A stretch of 64,000 nucleotides of DNA, from positions 496,001-560,000 of the forward strand of contig NZ_AP022563.1 in the NCBI RefSeq assembly GCF_010726645.1. The letters are read 5' to 3'. The position numbers and the translations under genes are program-made. The stretch is from Mycolicibacterium duvalii. Its GTDB lineage: Bacteria > Actinomycetota > Actinomycetes > Mycobacteriales > Mycobacteriaceae. Position 1 is the stretch's first letter. The number at the start of each line of letters is the position of its first letter. Of the stretch, positions 24,993 through 33,070 are shown one piece after another. Below the pieces are notes generated by a model. The model was not told where the DNA came from. It made no database searches and saw nothing but the letters and a program-made list of their open reading frames with translations.

Positions 24993-26190
24993 CGGCTCCG
25001 CCGACGCGCAGTTGCGCGAGGCGTGGACGGTGTTCTGCGACCGCCTCAAAGCCGCCGGAGAGCAGGTGTTCAAGAACGAGAATCCGGGTAGCGACCCGCA
25101 CCGGGCCGACGGCATGCGGTTCCTCACCCAGAACCTTGGGCAGGCCTTCGATCTCGCCCTGGAGTCCCGAGACACGCGCTACCCGAGCCTGCATACCTTC
25201 TGCGGACCGAACCGCAAGCTGGGCGGAGACTGTGCGGACTTCACCTACCAGCAGGCCTGGATCGACGGGCAGTCGCACTATCGGATTGTCGGTAAGCGGG
25301 GCACCGCACCGTTTCTCAACATCACGGTGCAGGGACCTCGCCCCGACGGGCCGGGTGTGTTGCACGAACCGTTCGGCGACGTCCCAGAGGCCAACCTGTC
25401 GGGCGAGCAGTTGAAGACCGCTGCCGACGGCACGTTCGAGATCTATGTGGGCGGGCCCGAACGTGGTCCGAACTGGTTACCGACCACGGCAGGGTCGCGG
25501 AAGCTGTTCGTCCGGCAGGGTTTCGACTCGTGGGACGACGTTCCGGCCCGGATGCAGATCGAACGGCTCGACATGACGACACCGCGACCGTTGCCCACGA
25601 GCGCGCAGATGGTCGACGCGATCGCATGGGCTGGGGACTTCCTGACCGGGATGATGGGGGACTGGCCCGAGTTCCCGTTCGCTCACGGAGGAGTCGAGTC
25701 CGATCATCCCAATCGCTTTCCGAGCGCACATGCCGACGCCGAAGACGTCAAGCGCGGGCGGGCGGCGGCGAACATGCACTGGCGCCTCGGGCCGTACGAG
25801 GCTCTGGTCGTCGAGTTCCCCGCCCACGACGGTCTGTGGATGCTGACCAACATGGGCGTGTTCTTCACCAGCATGGACTTTCTCTACCGCCCGGTGAGCT
25901 ACACCCCGAGTCGGACGGCCGTCGACGCCGACGGCACGGTGCGTCTGGTGCTCGCCCACGACGACCCCGGTTACCACAACTGGTTGGACACCCAGGGTTT
26001 CGAACGGGGCAACCTCACCTACCGGCACATGCTCGACGGAGCGCCGGCGACTCTGACCGCCCGACTGGTTCGGCGCGATGAACTAGGCGAAGTTTTACCG
26101 CCGGAGACAGTGACGGTGACACCCGAGGAACGTCGCGTGCAGATGTGGGCGCGATTCCACGGGATTCGCCGGCGCTATGCCCTGTTGTGA
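24979..26190 (+). CDS. DUF1214-type protein
   Basis: 403-aa protein with C-terminal features of DUF1214 (YHNWLDTQGFERGNLTYR and RRVQMWARFHGIRRRY). Central part contains FPFAHGGVESDHPNR and WMLTNMGVFFTSMDF. Function unproven; mycobacterial relatives occur near sulfotransferase and cholesterol genes, as far as I recall. The gene overlaps the TIM-barrel gene end by 14 bases. ATG at 24979 is used; a GTG one codon earlier is possible. Last gene of the 19706-26190 operon. Confidence 0.82.
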   Translation: MGFGDGSADAQLREAWTVFCDRLKAAGEQVFKNENPGSDPHRADGMRFLTQNLGQAFDLALESRDTRYPSLHTFCGPNRKLGGDCADFTYQQAWIDGQSHYRIVGKRGTAPFLNITVQGPRPDGPGVLHEPFGDVPEANLSGEQLKTAADGTFEIYVGGPERGPNWLPTTAGSRKLFVRQGFDSWDDVPARMQIERLDMTTPRPLPTSAQMVDAIAWAGDFLTGMMGDWPEFPFAHGGVESDHPNRFPSAHADAEDVKRGRAAANMHWRLGPYEALVVEFPAHDGLWMLTNMGVFFTSMDFLYRPVSYTPSRTAVDADGTVRLVLAHDDPGYHNWLDTQGFERGNLTYRHMLDGAPATLTARLVRRDELGEVLPPETVTVTPEERRVQMWARFHGIRRRYALL

Positions 26191-26209
26191 ATCCTTGCTG
26201 TGAACCGGA

Positions 26210-26647
26210 CTAGAGGCGTTGCAGCTTGAAGGTCCAGAACTGGCTTCCGGGCGGGCCGTTGAAGCAGCCCACGTCGAATTTCGAATCGATGGTGCCGACC
26301 AGCGTCACCGCATCCCACGAATAGGTGTCGCGGGTGGGCATGTTGTAACCGGGGCAGCGCAGGCCGTCGGGCACATCGACGGTGAACGAATAGCGGCCGT
26401 CGACCAGATAGGCCTTGGCGTCGTAGCGAGCGTAGAACGCCAACCGCGGCCGACCGCCGACATCGACACAGTCGGTGGACACCTCCGGAAGACACACCGC
26501 GACGAACCAGAACCACGACGCCCGGTCGTAGCGGTTGGTCAGCAGGTCGTAGTTGCCGAACTTCATCTGCGCCGGCGACGGCGGCGCCAGCAGGGTCGCC
26601 AGCGCGACCAGCACGGCCATCACGACCCCGATCCTGCTGAGCTTCAT
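26210..26647 (-). CDS. secreted protein of unknown function
   Basis: 145-aa protein with a signal peptide: KLSR, then hydrophobic VVMAVLVALATLL, ending near PSPAQ. Mature part about 118 aa with Cys in AVCLP, TDCVD, LRCPG and VGCFN, suggesting two disulfides, and a WFWFV aromatic cluster. ATG at 26647 is chosen because it starts the signal peptide. Similar in size and style to the secreted protein at 44883, which also has four or more Cys and an extracytoplasmic beta-rich look. Function unknown. Confidence 0.78.
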   Translation of the reverse strand: MKLSRIGVVMAVLVALATLLAPPSPAQMKFGNYDLLTNRYDRASWFWFVAVCLPEVSTDCVDVGGRPRLAFYARYDAKAYLVDGRYSFTVDVPDGLRCPGYNMPTRDTYSWDAVTLVGTIDSKFDVGCFNGPPGSQFWTFKLQRL

Positions 26648-26729
26648 GCCCTGTGCCGCCCTTTCTGCCAGCCGCCGACCGCACCCATCGAACCACTTCC
26701 GGCGCGCATGTCGGGCCGGATCGGGACAG

Positions 26730-28100
26730 TTAGTCGATGACCGCACGTTCCTTGCGCTCGGTGATCGGACGCGCCAGTTCCTGCTCGTTGCAGATGCGCT
26801 GCAACTTGTCCAGGGTCTCGTCCAGACCCGGGCCCAGCGTCCTACCTGGGATGAAGGTCGCAGGCAGATTACGCATGCCCTGGATCACGCCGATGCTGTC
26901 GTAGTGCACGGTTCCCGCGGGATCGCAGACATAGTCGGGCATCCGGTCGAGCACCGCGGTCAGCATCGACTTGAACACCGTGCGCGCCACATTGGAGCCG
27001 ACACACCGATGGACGCCGATACCGAAACTGAAGTGCCGATTGCCCTTCCGGTCCAGGATCACCTTGTTGGGTTGGTCGAACACCGACGGGTCGCGGTTGG
27101 CCATCGCCCAGGACAGCCAGAGCCGTTCGTACTGCTTGAACTGCTGGCCCTCGACCTCGACGTCCTCGTGGAACGTCCGGCCGTCCCCGGGGGCGGGCGT
27201 GAAGAACCGCAGAAACTCCTCGGTGGCAGGGTGTAACAGGGAGTCGCGTTCGCGGCTCAGCCGCTCCCGTTCGTCGGGGTGCTCACCGAGCCACTCCAGC
27301 GCGTGCGCCGTAAGGGCCGTCGTGGTGTCGAAACCGCCGCCGATGATCAGACCCAGGTTGCCCAGGATCTCCATGTCGGGCGCCGGCTCGCCGTCGATGC
27401 GCAGCTGCAACAATGCGTTCACCAGGCCGGGCCGCGGGTTCTCGCGGATCTCCATCATGTTGTTGATGAGATCGATGCCCATCTCGCGGTGCTGCTCGTT
27501 GATCTTCTCCCGCTCGGGCGCGTGCTCGGGCGTGTAGACCGACGCGTGCGTCGGCTCGCTGTAGACGTTCCACTTCTTCAGGTCGATGCCCATCATCGCC
27601 AGCGTCAGCACCGCGGGAACGACATTGGCCAGATGGTCGACGAAGTCGATCCGCCCCGACTCGATGTGCTCGTCGAGCGCGGCCCGGGTGATCTCGTCGA
27701 TGAACGGTTCCCAGCGCTTGATCGCCGCGGGCGACAGATATGGGTTCAGCGCGCTGCGGTAGGCGCTGTGTTCCGGTTCGTCCATCTCCAGGATGCCGCC
27801 CCGAACCACGGTGGCGCGACTGGCTTTCGGGATGGTGATGCCCTGATACGGCGTCTCGCCTGAGATGTCGTGGTGATTGGATACCGCGGGGCAGCGCGCC
27901 AGCTCGAACACCTGCTTGCTGCCGGCTGCCACCCAGTGACCGCCGTAGGTCTCCGACCACGCGACGGGGCACTTGGTGTGCATCTCCTCGGTGATCTTCT
28001 CGAACTGCAGGCGGTACTCCGGCGTGTGCCTGTCGAAGTAGTAGGTGTTGCGCTTGCGGCTGTCGTCGGCGGTGCCGCTCACGACGTCGTCGACACTCAA
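26730..28100 (-). CDS. cytochrome P450
   Basis: 456-aa P450, longer than the others here. I-helix GGGFDTTTAL, ExxR in EEFLRFF, haem loop FGIGVHRCVG with C366. A C-terminal extension (about 40 aa after PATFIPG) is unusual. The start is set at TTG 28100, after GGAGACGAGCC; upstream sequence has no P450 character. The ferredoxin at 28163 is 62 bases upstream in the same orientation, and an SDR of mycofactocin type starts the unit. Confidence 0.93.
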   Translation of the reverse strand: MSVDDVVSGTADDSRKRNTYYFDRHTPEYRLQFEKITEEMHTKCPVAWSETYGGHWVAAGSKQVFELARCPAVSNHHDISGETPYQGITIPKASRATVVRGGILEMDEPEHSAYRSALNPYLSPAAIKRWEPFIDEITRAALDEHIESGRIDFVDHLANVVPAVLTLAMMGIDLKKWNVYSEPTHASVYTPEHAPEREKINEQHREMGIDLINNMMEIRENPRPGLVNALLQLRIDGEPAPDMEILGNLGLIIGGGFDTTTALTAHALEWLGEHPDERERLSRERDSLLHPATEEFLRFFTPAPGDGRTFHEDVEVEGQQFKQYERLWLSWAMANRDPSVFDQPNKVILDRKGNRHFSFGIGVHRCVGSNVARTVFKSMLTAVLDRMPDYVCDPAGTVHYDSIGVIQGMRNLPATFIPGRTLGPGLDETLDKLQRICNEQELARPITERKERAVID

Positions 28101-28162
28101 GGCTCGTCTCCTGTGCTTTCGTTTCCGTTGTGGCAGATCCGCGAACGGACCCTCTGCGCGGG

Positions 28163-28357
28163 CTATTCCTCGATCGAGATGGCCTGTTCCGGGCACGACT
28201 GCACAGCCTCGCGGACCGCGTCCTCCTGATCGGGAGGAACGATCTCGTTGACCGGTGATGCGGTGCCGTCAATGTCGCTGAGCTCGAACGAATCCGGCGC
28301 GATCATCGAGCACAGCGTGTGACCCTGGCAGCGCTCCGAGTCAACCCGAACCTTCAC
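28163..28357 (-). CDS. 3Fe-4S-type ferredoxin, P450 partner
   Basis: 64-aa ferredoxin. CQGHTLC, MIAPDSF and CP in QSCPEQA give CXX?XXC(X)nCP with His at the variable site. GTG start after GGAGAAGGAGAA. Carries electrons to the P450 at 26730. The residues around the cluster differ from the three other ferredoxins in this window, which fits specific pairing. Confidence 0.93.
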   Translation of the reverse strand: MKVRVDSERCQGHTLCSMIAPDSFELSDIDGTASPVNEIVPPDQEDAVREAVQSCPEQAISIEE

Positions 28358-28405
28358 GGCTTCTCCTTCTCCACCCTCTTGCGGTCTGTCTTCCGTCGCG
28401 GCACG

Positions 28406-29266
28406 TCAGACGTGGTAGTCGTACCACTTGAGATAGCCGCCGGCGTCGACACGCAGCTGCATCCCGGTGACGTAGCGGGACTCGTCGGAGGCCAGCCACA
28501 GCACCGCGTTGCTGATGTCCTCGGGTTCGATGTAATTGATCTTCATGGCCTGTTGCACCCCGAAGACCGGCTCGGCGTCGGCGCGAGTGGGCTTTTCGAG
28601 ATCCGGCCGGAACGACCGGTACATCGGCTCGCTCTGCAACATGTCGGTGTTGCAGTTGGTGGGGTGGATGACATTGGCCCGGACGCCGCGTACGGCCAGC
28701 TCGGTGGCGAGGTAGTGCACGTACTCGGAGATCAGGCGCTTCGACACCATGTAACCCATGCCGCCCGGGTCATTCCCCGGGTTGGGCTTGTTGTGGGCGT
28801 CCATCAGGGCGGCGGCCGACGCGGTCGCGATGATCGACGCACCTTCCTGCAGGTGTGGCAACGCTTCCTGGATGGCGTTGATGGTGCCGACGAAGTTGGT
28901 GTTGATGCCGTCGGTCCACGCCTGCATCGGCGGCTGACCCTTCATCGCAGCGACACCCGCCTGGGCCACCACGATGTCGAGCTTGCCGAACTCCGCGAGG
29001 CCCGCCTCCAGCGCGGTGCGCAGTTGGGCGGCGTCGCGGACATCGGCCTTCGCGGTGACGATGCCCCGACCGGTCTTCTCCACCAGCTTCGCGGTCTCCT
29101 CGAGATCCTCGGGGGTGGCCATCGAATAGCCGACGGTGCTGAGGTCTTCGCAGAAGTCCACCGCGATGATGTCGGCACCCTCCTCGGCGAGCCGAACCGC
29201 GTGGCTGCGTCCCTGCCCACGCGCGGCGCCGGTGATGAAGGCGACCTTCCCCTGAACGCGTCCCAT
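28406..29266 (-). CDS. mycofactocin-coupled SDR family oxidoreductase
   Basis: 286-aa SDR with the marks of the mycofactocin-coupled group: ITGAARGQGRSHAVRLAEEGADI at the nucleotide site (quoted here as GARGQGRSHA-type motif), a longer insert after strand 2, and catalytic Y in GYMVSKR. In this group NAD(H) stays bound and is recycled through mycofactocin rather than exchanged. Probable role: oxidation of an alcohol formed by the P450 in the same operon. ATG preceded by AAAGGAACACCACACT. Confidence 0.9.
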   Translation of the reverse strand: MGRVQGKVAFITGAARGQGRSHAVRLAEEGADIIAVDFCEDLSTVGYSMATPEDLEETAKLVEKTGRGIVTAKADVRDAAQLRTALEAGLAEFGKLDIVVAQAGVAAMKGQPPMQAWTDGINTNFVGTINAIQEALPHLQEGASIIATASAAALMDAHNKPNPGNDPGGMGYMVSKRLISEYVHYLATELAVRGVRANVIHPTNCNTDMLQSEPMYRSFRPDLEKPTRADAEPVFGVQQAMKINYIEPEDISNAVLWLASDESRYVTGMQLRVDAGGYLKWYDYHV

Positions 29267-29320
29267 AGTGTGGTGTTCCTTTCGATGTCCGCGGGGTGTT
29301 TGTCTTACTGCGCGTCTGAG

Positions 29321-30022
29321 TCAGGTGTTACGGCCGCCGTTGACGCCGAGGATCTGGCCGGTGACGTAGCCGGCCTCCTCGGAGATGAAGAAGGCGCACG
29401 CGGCGGCAATGTCCTCGGGACGCCCCATCCGGCGCACCGGCGTCGCTTCGATCTGCTTGTCGGTGTCCCCCAGAAACCCGCGCTTCTCGGCCTTGCGCAA
29501 CATCGGGGTGTCGATGAAGCCCGGCGGCACCGCGTTGACGGTGATGCCGTACGGGCCGTACTCCAAGGCCAGCGATTTCGTCAGCCCGTTCACGCCGGAC
29601 TTCGCCGCGACGTACGGCGCCATGAACGGCTGGCCGGAGTGGGTGCTCGATGAGGAGATGTTGACGATGCGTCCCCAGCCGGCCTCGATCATGTCGGGCA
29701 ACACGGCCTGCACGCAGTGGAACACCCCGTTGAGGTTGACGTCGATGACCTTCTGCCAGTCCTCGAAGGTCAGATCGGTGAATTTCTTGAACCGGTCCAT
29801 GCCCGCCGCGTTGACCAGCACGGTGACCGGACCGAGTTCGGCGCGGATGTCCTTCAACGCTGCGTCGATCGCGGCGCGGTCGGTGACGTCGGCGGCATAG
29901 GCGAACTTCTCGTCACCCGGATTCAGGTCGATGGTGGCCACCTGCAGGCCGTCGGCGCGCAGGCGCTCGGCGATCGCGGCGCCGATGCCGGAGGCGCCGC
30001 CCGTCACGACACCGGTTCTCAC
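29321..30022 (-). CDS. SDR family oxidoreductase
   Basis: 233-aa SDR. Nucleotide motif TGGASGIG at the very N terminus, NAAG, catalytic YVAAKSG. Short but complete. GTG at 30022 overlaps the stop of a 21-codon ORF as GTGA, so translation is probably coupled to it. Similar to the SDR at 276. First full-length gene of the minus-strand operon ending at 26730 and possibly 26210. A TGAGAAC-type palindrome lies upstream at 30106. Confidence 0.92.
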   Translation of the reverse strand: MRTGVVTGGASGIGAAIAERLRADGLQVATIDLNPGDEKFAYAADVTDRAAIDAALKDIRAELGPVTVLVNAAGMDRFKKFTDLTFEDWQKVIDVNLNGVFHCVQAVLPDMIEAGWGRIVNISSSSTHSGQPFMAPYVAAKSGVNGLTKSLALEYGPYGITVNAVPPGFIDTPMLRKAEKRGFLGDTDKQIEATPVRRMGRPEDIAAACAFFISEEAGYVTGQILGVNGGRNT

Positions 30023-30084
30023 GCGCGGTCTCCGGCGGTGTCCTCGGCGCGGTCAGCGGGAAGCGCGGGGGTCTCCACGGTCAT
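30019..30084 (-). CDS. 21-codon upstream ORF, possible leader peptide
   Basis: ATG at 30084 reads MTVETPALPADRAEDTAGDRA and stops with TGA that overlaps the SDR GTG (GTGA). It has GGAAGGATG as a possible ribosome site about ten bases upstream. No other function is visible: the peptide is hydrophilic and has no regulatory amino-acid run. It may be a coupling leader, or the remains of a longer SDR N terminus. Support is the ribosome site and overlap only. Confidence 0.4.
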   Translation of the reverse strand: MTVETPALPADRAEDTAGDRA

Positions 30085-30105
30085 CAAGAATCATCCTTCC
30101 GATTA

Positions 30106-30122
30106 TGAGAACCGTACTCTCG
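30106..30122. promoter_or_regulatory. operator-like palindrome A4, TGAGAACcgtACTCTCG
   Basis: 11 of 14 arm bases of TGAGAATnnnATTCTCA, in the 255-base divergent gap, 22 bases before the small ORF on the minus strand. On the minus strand CATAAT follows immediately and could be a -10 element. Confidence 0.55.
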
Positions 30123-30232
30123 CACAGCGCGTGCTTGCAAGACATGAGCGGTGTGCTGTTGTCATCCGTGAGACGTCCGGCCGACGATTGTCGCACCGTT
30201 TTCTGCTGGCAGAAGCGGTTCCCGTCATTTCC

Positions 30233-30260
30233 TTGAGTTCTCATCAGGCGAATGTATGAT
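30233..30260 (+). promoter_or_regulatory. candidate promoter of the aldehyde dehydrogenase-mce operon
   Basis: TTGAGT (30233-30238), 16-base spacer, TATGAT (30255-30260): a good match to the housekeeping-sigma pattern. The -10 lies inside an inverted repeat GGCGAAT-gtatg-ATTCGCC (30247-30265). The transcript start would fall near 30267, just before the operator-like site at 30271. Confidence 0.5.
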
Positions 30261-30270
30261 TCGCCGGGGA

Positions 30271-30287
30271 TGAGAATGCAGTTTCCA
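30271..30287. promoter_or_regulatory. operator-like palindrome A5, TGAGAATgcaGTTTCCA
   Basis: Left arm perfect, right arm 4 of 7 (11 of 14 in total). It would overlap the first transcribed bases of the candidate promoter at 30233, an arrangement suited to repression of the aldehyde dehydrogenase-mce operon. Confidence 0.5.
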
Positions 30288-30339
30288 TCACATAAACCCA
30301 GATCAATGCAGATGTCGAGGTGACTCTGCGAGGAGGAAG

Positions 30340-31827
30340 ATGTCGGAAGCAGCCACGATCCCGGCCACCGAAGGACGAGGCGAAGGCGCCGTCGCGCGCC
30401 GGCTGCTGATCGGCGGTGAACTGGTCGAGACAGACCGGACGTTTCCGTCGCTCAATCCCGCGAGCGGCCGGCTGCTCGGGTACGCCCCGGACGCCACCGA
30501 GGGACACGCCGCGGCCGCGGTGGCCGCCGCCCGGCGGGCGTTCGACACCACCGACTGGTCCACGAACGTCGATCTGCGGGTCCGGTGCCTGCAGCAGCTG
30601 CACGCCGCACTGCGCGAGCACCGCGACGAGCTGGCCGCGCTGACCATCGCCGAGGTCGGCGCGACCGAGGCGCTGTGCCAAGGAGCCCAGCTCGACCAAC
30701 CGATCGACATCGTGCGGTACTACGCCGACCTGCTGCAGACCTATCCGATGACCGAGGACCTCGGCACCATGGAAAGCCGCGGAATGCAGCATCACCGGTG
30801 GGTCGAGAAAGAGGCCGCCGGGGTGGTTGCGGCGATCATCGCGTACAACTACCCGAACCAACTGGCCCTGGCCAAGCTGGCTCCCGCGCTGGCCGCCGGC
30901 TGCACCGTGGTACTCAAGTCCGCCCCGGACACCCCGCTGATCACGCTCGCGCTCGGCGAACTGATCGCCGAGCACACCGACATCCCGGCCGGTGTGGTCA
31001 ACGTGCTCTCCGGTGCCGACCCGGCCGTCGGTGCCGCGCTGACCACCAGCCCCGATGTCGACATGGTGACCTTCACCGGCTCCACCCCGACCGGACGGGC
31101 CATCATGGCTGCGGCCAGCGAGACCCTGAAGAAGGTGTTCCTCGAACTCGGTGGCAAGTCGGCCGCGATCGTGCTCGACGATGCCGACTTTGGCACCGCG
31201 GCGCTGTTCTCGGCGTTCAGCATGGTCACCCACGCCGGGCAGGGTTGCGCGCTGACCTCGCGCCTGCTCGTACCCCGGAAGCATCGAGACGAGATCGTCG
31301 AGCTGATCAAGAACAACTTCGCGATGGTCCGTCTGGGAAATCCAGCTGATCCGTCCGTTTATATGGGCCCGTTGATCAGTGAGAAACAGCGGGACAAGGT
31401 CGACGCGATGGTTCAGCGCGCCGTCGCCGCCGGTGCCACGTTGGTGACCGGCGGAGAGAAGGTCGATCCCGGGTTCTTCTACACACCCACCCTGTTGGCC
31501 GACGTCGACCCCGACAGCGAGATCGCGCAGGAAGAGGTGTTCGGGCCGGTCCTCGTGGTCATCGACTACGAGGACGACGACGATGCGGTGCGCATCGCCA
31601 ACAACTCGATCTACGGGCTCTCGGGTGCGGTGTTCGGCAGCCAGGACCGTGCCCTGGCCGTGGCACGCAGGATCCGTACCGGCACGTTCTCCATCAACGG
31701 AGGCAACTACTTCAGTCCGGACAGCCCGTTCGGCGGATTCAAACAGTCGGGGATCGGCCGCGAGATGGGCAGGGCCGGGCTGGAGGAGTTCCTGGAGTCC
31801 AAGACGTTCGCGACGGTGGTGCAGTGA
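30340..31827 (+). CDS. aldehyde dehydrogenase (NAD(P)-dependent)
   Basis: 495-aa aldehyde dehydrogenase of usual length. General base E269 in LELGGKS and nucleophile C303 in GQGCALTS, C-terminal FGGFKQSGIGRE. It oxidises an aldehyde to an acid that could then be activated by the CoA-transferase encoded next. ATG follows CGAGGAGGAAG. It is the first gene of the long operon that includes the mce transporter, an uncommon gene order. Confidence 0.95.
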   Translation: MSEAATIPATEGRGEGAVARRLLIGGELVETDRTFPSLNPASGRLLGYAPDATEGHAAAAVAAARRAFDTTDWSTNVDLRVRCLQQLHAALREHRDELAALTIAEVGATEALCQGAQLDQPIDIVRYYADLLQTYPMTEDLGTMESRGMQHHRWVEKEAAGVVAAIIAYNYPNQLALAKLAPALAAGCTVVLKSAPDTPLITLALGELIAEHTDIPAGVVNVLSGADPAVGAALTTSPDVDMVTFTGSTPTGRAIMAAASETLKKVFLELGGKSAAIVLDDADFGTAALFSAFSMVTHAGQGCALTSRLLVPRKHRDEIVELIKNNFAMVRLGNPADPSVYMGPLISEKQRDKVDAMVQRAVAAGATLVTGGEKVDPGFFYTPTLLADVDPDSEIAQEEVFGPVLVVIDYEDDDDAVRIANNSIYGLSGAVFGSQDRALAVARRIRTGTFSINGGNYFSPDSPFGGFKQSGIGREMGRAGLEEFLESKTFATVVQ

Positions 31828-33035
31828 TGTCCAAGCCATTGGAGGGGATCCGCGTCCTCGAGGTCGCCATGTACGGCTTCGTCCCGTCGGCCGGCGCCGT
31901 GTTGGCCGAATGGGGAGCCGACGTCGTCAAGGTCGAGCATGCCGTGACGGGTGACCCGCAGCGGGGCCTACGTCAGACCGGGTTGCTGCGGGTCGAGGGC
32001 GACCCGAACCCGAACATCGAACATGCCAATCGACTCAAGCGCAGTATCGGGCTGGACATGTCGGTGCCCGAGGGCAGGGAGGTCCTGCTCGAACTGGCCC
32101 GCCGCGCCGACGTGTTCCTGACCAGCTTCCTGCCCGGCCATCGCCGGAAGTTCGGCATCGACGTCGACGACATCCGCGCGGTCAACCCGACGATCATCTA
32201 CGCGCGCGGCAGCGCGCTCGGCCCACGCGGCGAGGAGTCGGTCAAGGGCGGCTACGACATGACCGCATTCTGGTGCCGGGCCGGTACGGCCGCCACCATC
32301 ACCCCGCCGGGCACGCCCGGCATGGTCGGTCCCCCGGGGCCCGCCTATGGGGACACCATTTCGGGCACCAACCTCGCCGGCGGCATCACCGCGGCGCTGC
32401 TGAAGCGGGAGCGCACCGGTGAGCCGTCGATTGTCGATGTGTCGCTGCTGGGCAGCGGACTGTGGGCGTTGGGGCACACCGTCGCACTGACCAACCACCT
32501 CAACGAGCGGATGGAAGCCTTCCCGCCGGGCGTGCACGGCTCACCGATCAATCCGTTGGTCGGTCTCTATCCGACCGCCGACGACCGCTACATCTCCTTC
32601 GTGATGATGCAGCCCACCAAATTCTGGGCCGACGTGTGCAGACACATGGAGCTCGACGATCTGGTCGACGACCCGCGGTTCGCCTCGGCGGAATCGTTCG
32701 CCGAGCACACCGCCGAAGCCGCCGAGATCCTCACGGAGGCGATGGGCAAGCGTCCGCTGGCCGAGTGGAGCGAGCGGTTCGCCACCCTGGCGGGGCCGTG
32801 GGCTCCTGTGCAGGACACCCTGCAAGCTGCGGCGGACGCGCAGGTGCGCGCAAACGAATACCTGGTGCAGGCGGGCGAACTGGAACTGGTGGCCAACCCG
32901 GTCCAGTTCGATGTCTCCGCGCCCACGTCGGGGCCTGCCCCCGGTTTCGCCGAACAGACCGACGACATCCTGGTCGAGCTCGGCCTCGACTGGGACCGCA
33001 TCATCGAGCTGAAGACGGCCGGCGCCGTCACCTGA
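31827..33035 (+). CDS. CoA-transferase family III (CaiB/BaiF type)
   Basis: 402-aa family III CoA-transferase. N-terminal LEGIRVLEVAMYGFVPSAG, GADVVKVEH, and the catalytic-Asp region GYDMTAFWCRAG. Members move CoA between acyl-CoA and free acid, and bile-acid and alpha-methylacyl-CoA racemase enzymes belong to the same fold. A racemase role for a branched side chain is a fair alternative. ATG overlaps the dehydrogenase stop by one base. Confidence 0.92.
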   Translation: MSKPLEGIRVLEVAMYGFVPSAGAVLAEWGADVVKVEHAVTGDPQRGLRQTGLLRVEGDPNPNIEHANRLKRSIGLDMSVPEGREVLLELARRADVFLTSFLPGHRRKFGIDVDDIRAVNPTIIYARGSALGPRGEESVKGGYDMTAFWCRAGTAATITPPGTPGMVGPPGPAYGDTISGTNLAGGITAALLKRERTGEPSIVDVSLLGSGLWALGHTVALTNHLNERMEAFPPGVHGSPINPLVGLYPTADDRYISFVMMQPTKFWADVCRHMELDDLVDDPRFASAESFAEHTAEAAEILTEAMGKRPLAEWSERFATLAGPWAPVQDTLQAAADAQVRANEYLVQAGELELVANPVQFDVSAPTSGPAPGFAEQTDDILVELGLDWDRIIELKTAGAVT

Positions 33036-33070
33036 CGCACAACCATCACACCTCGCTGGGAGATACCTGC

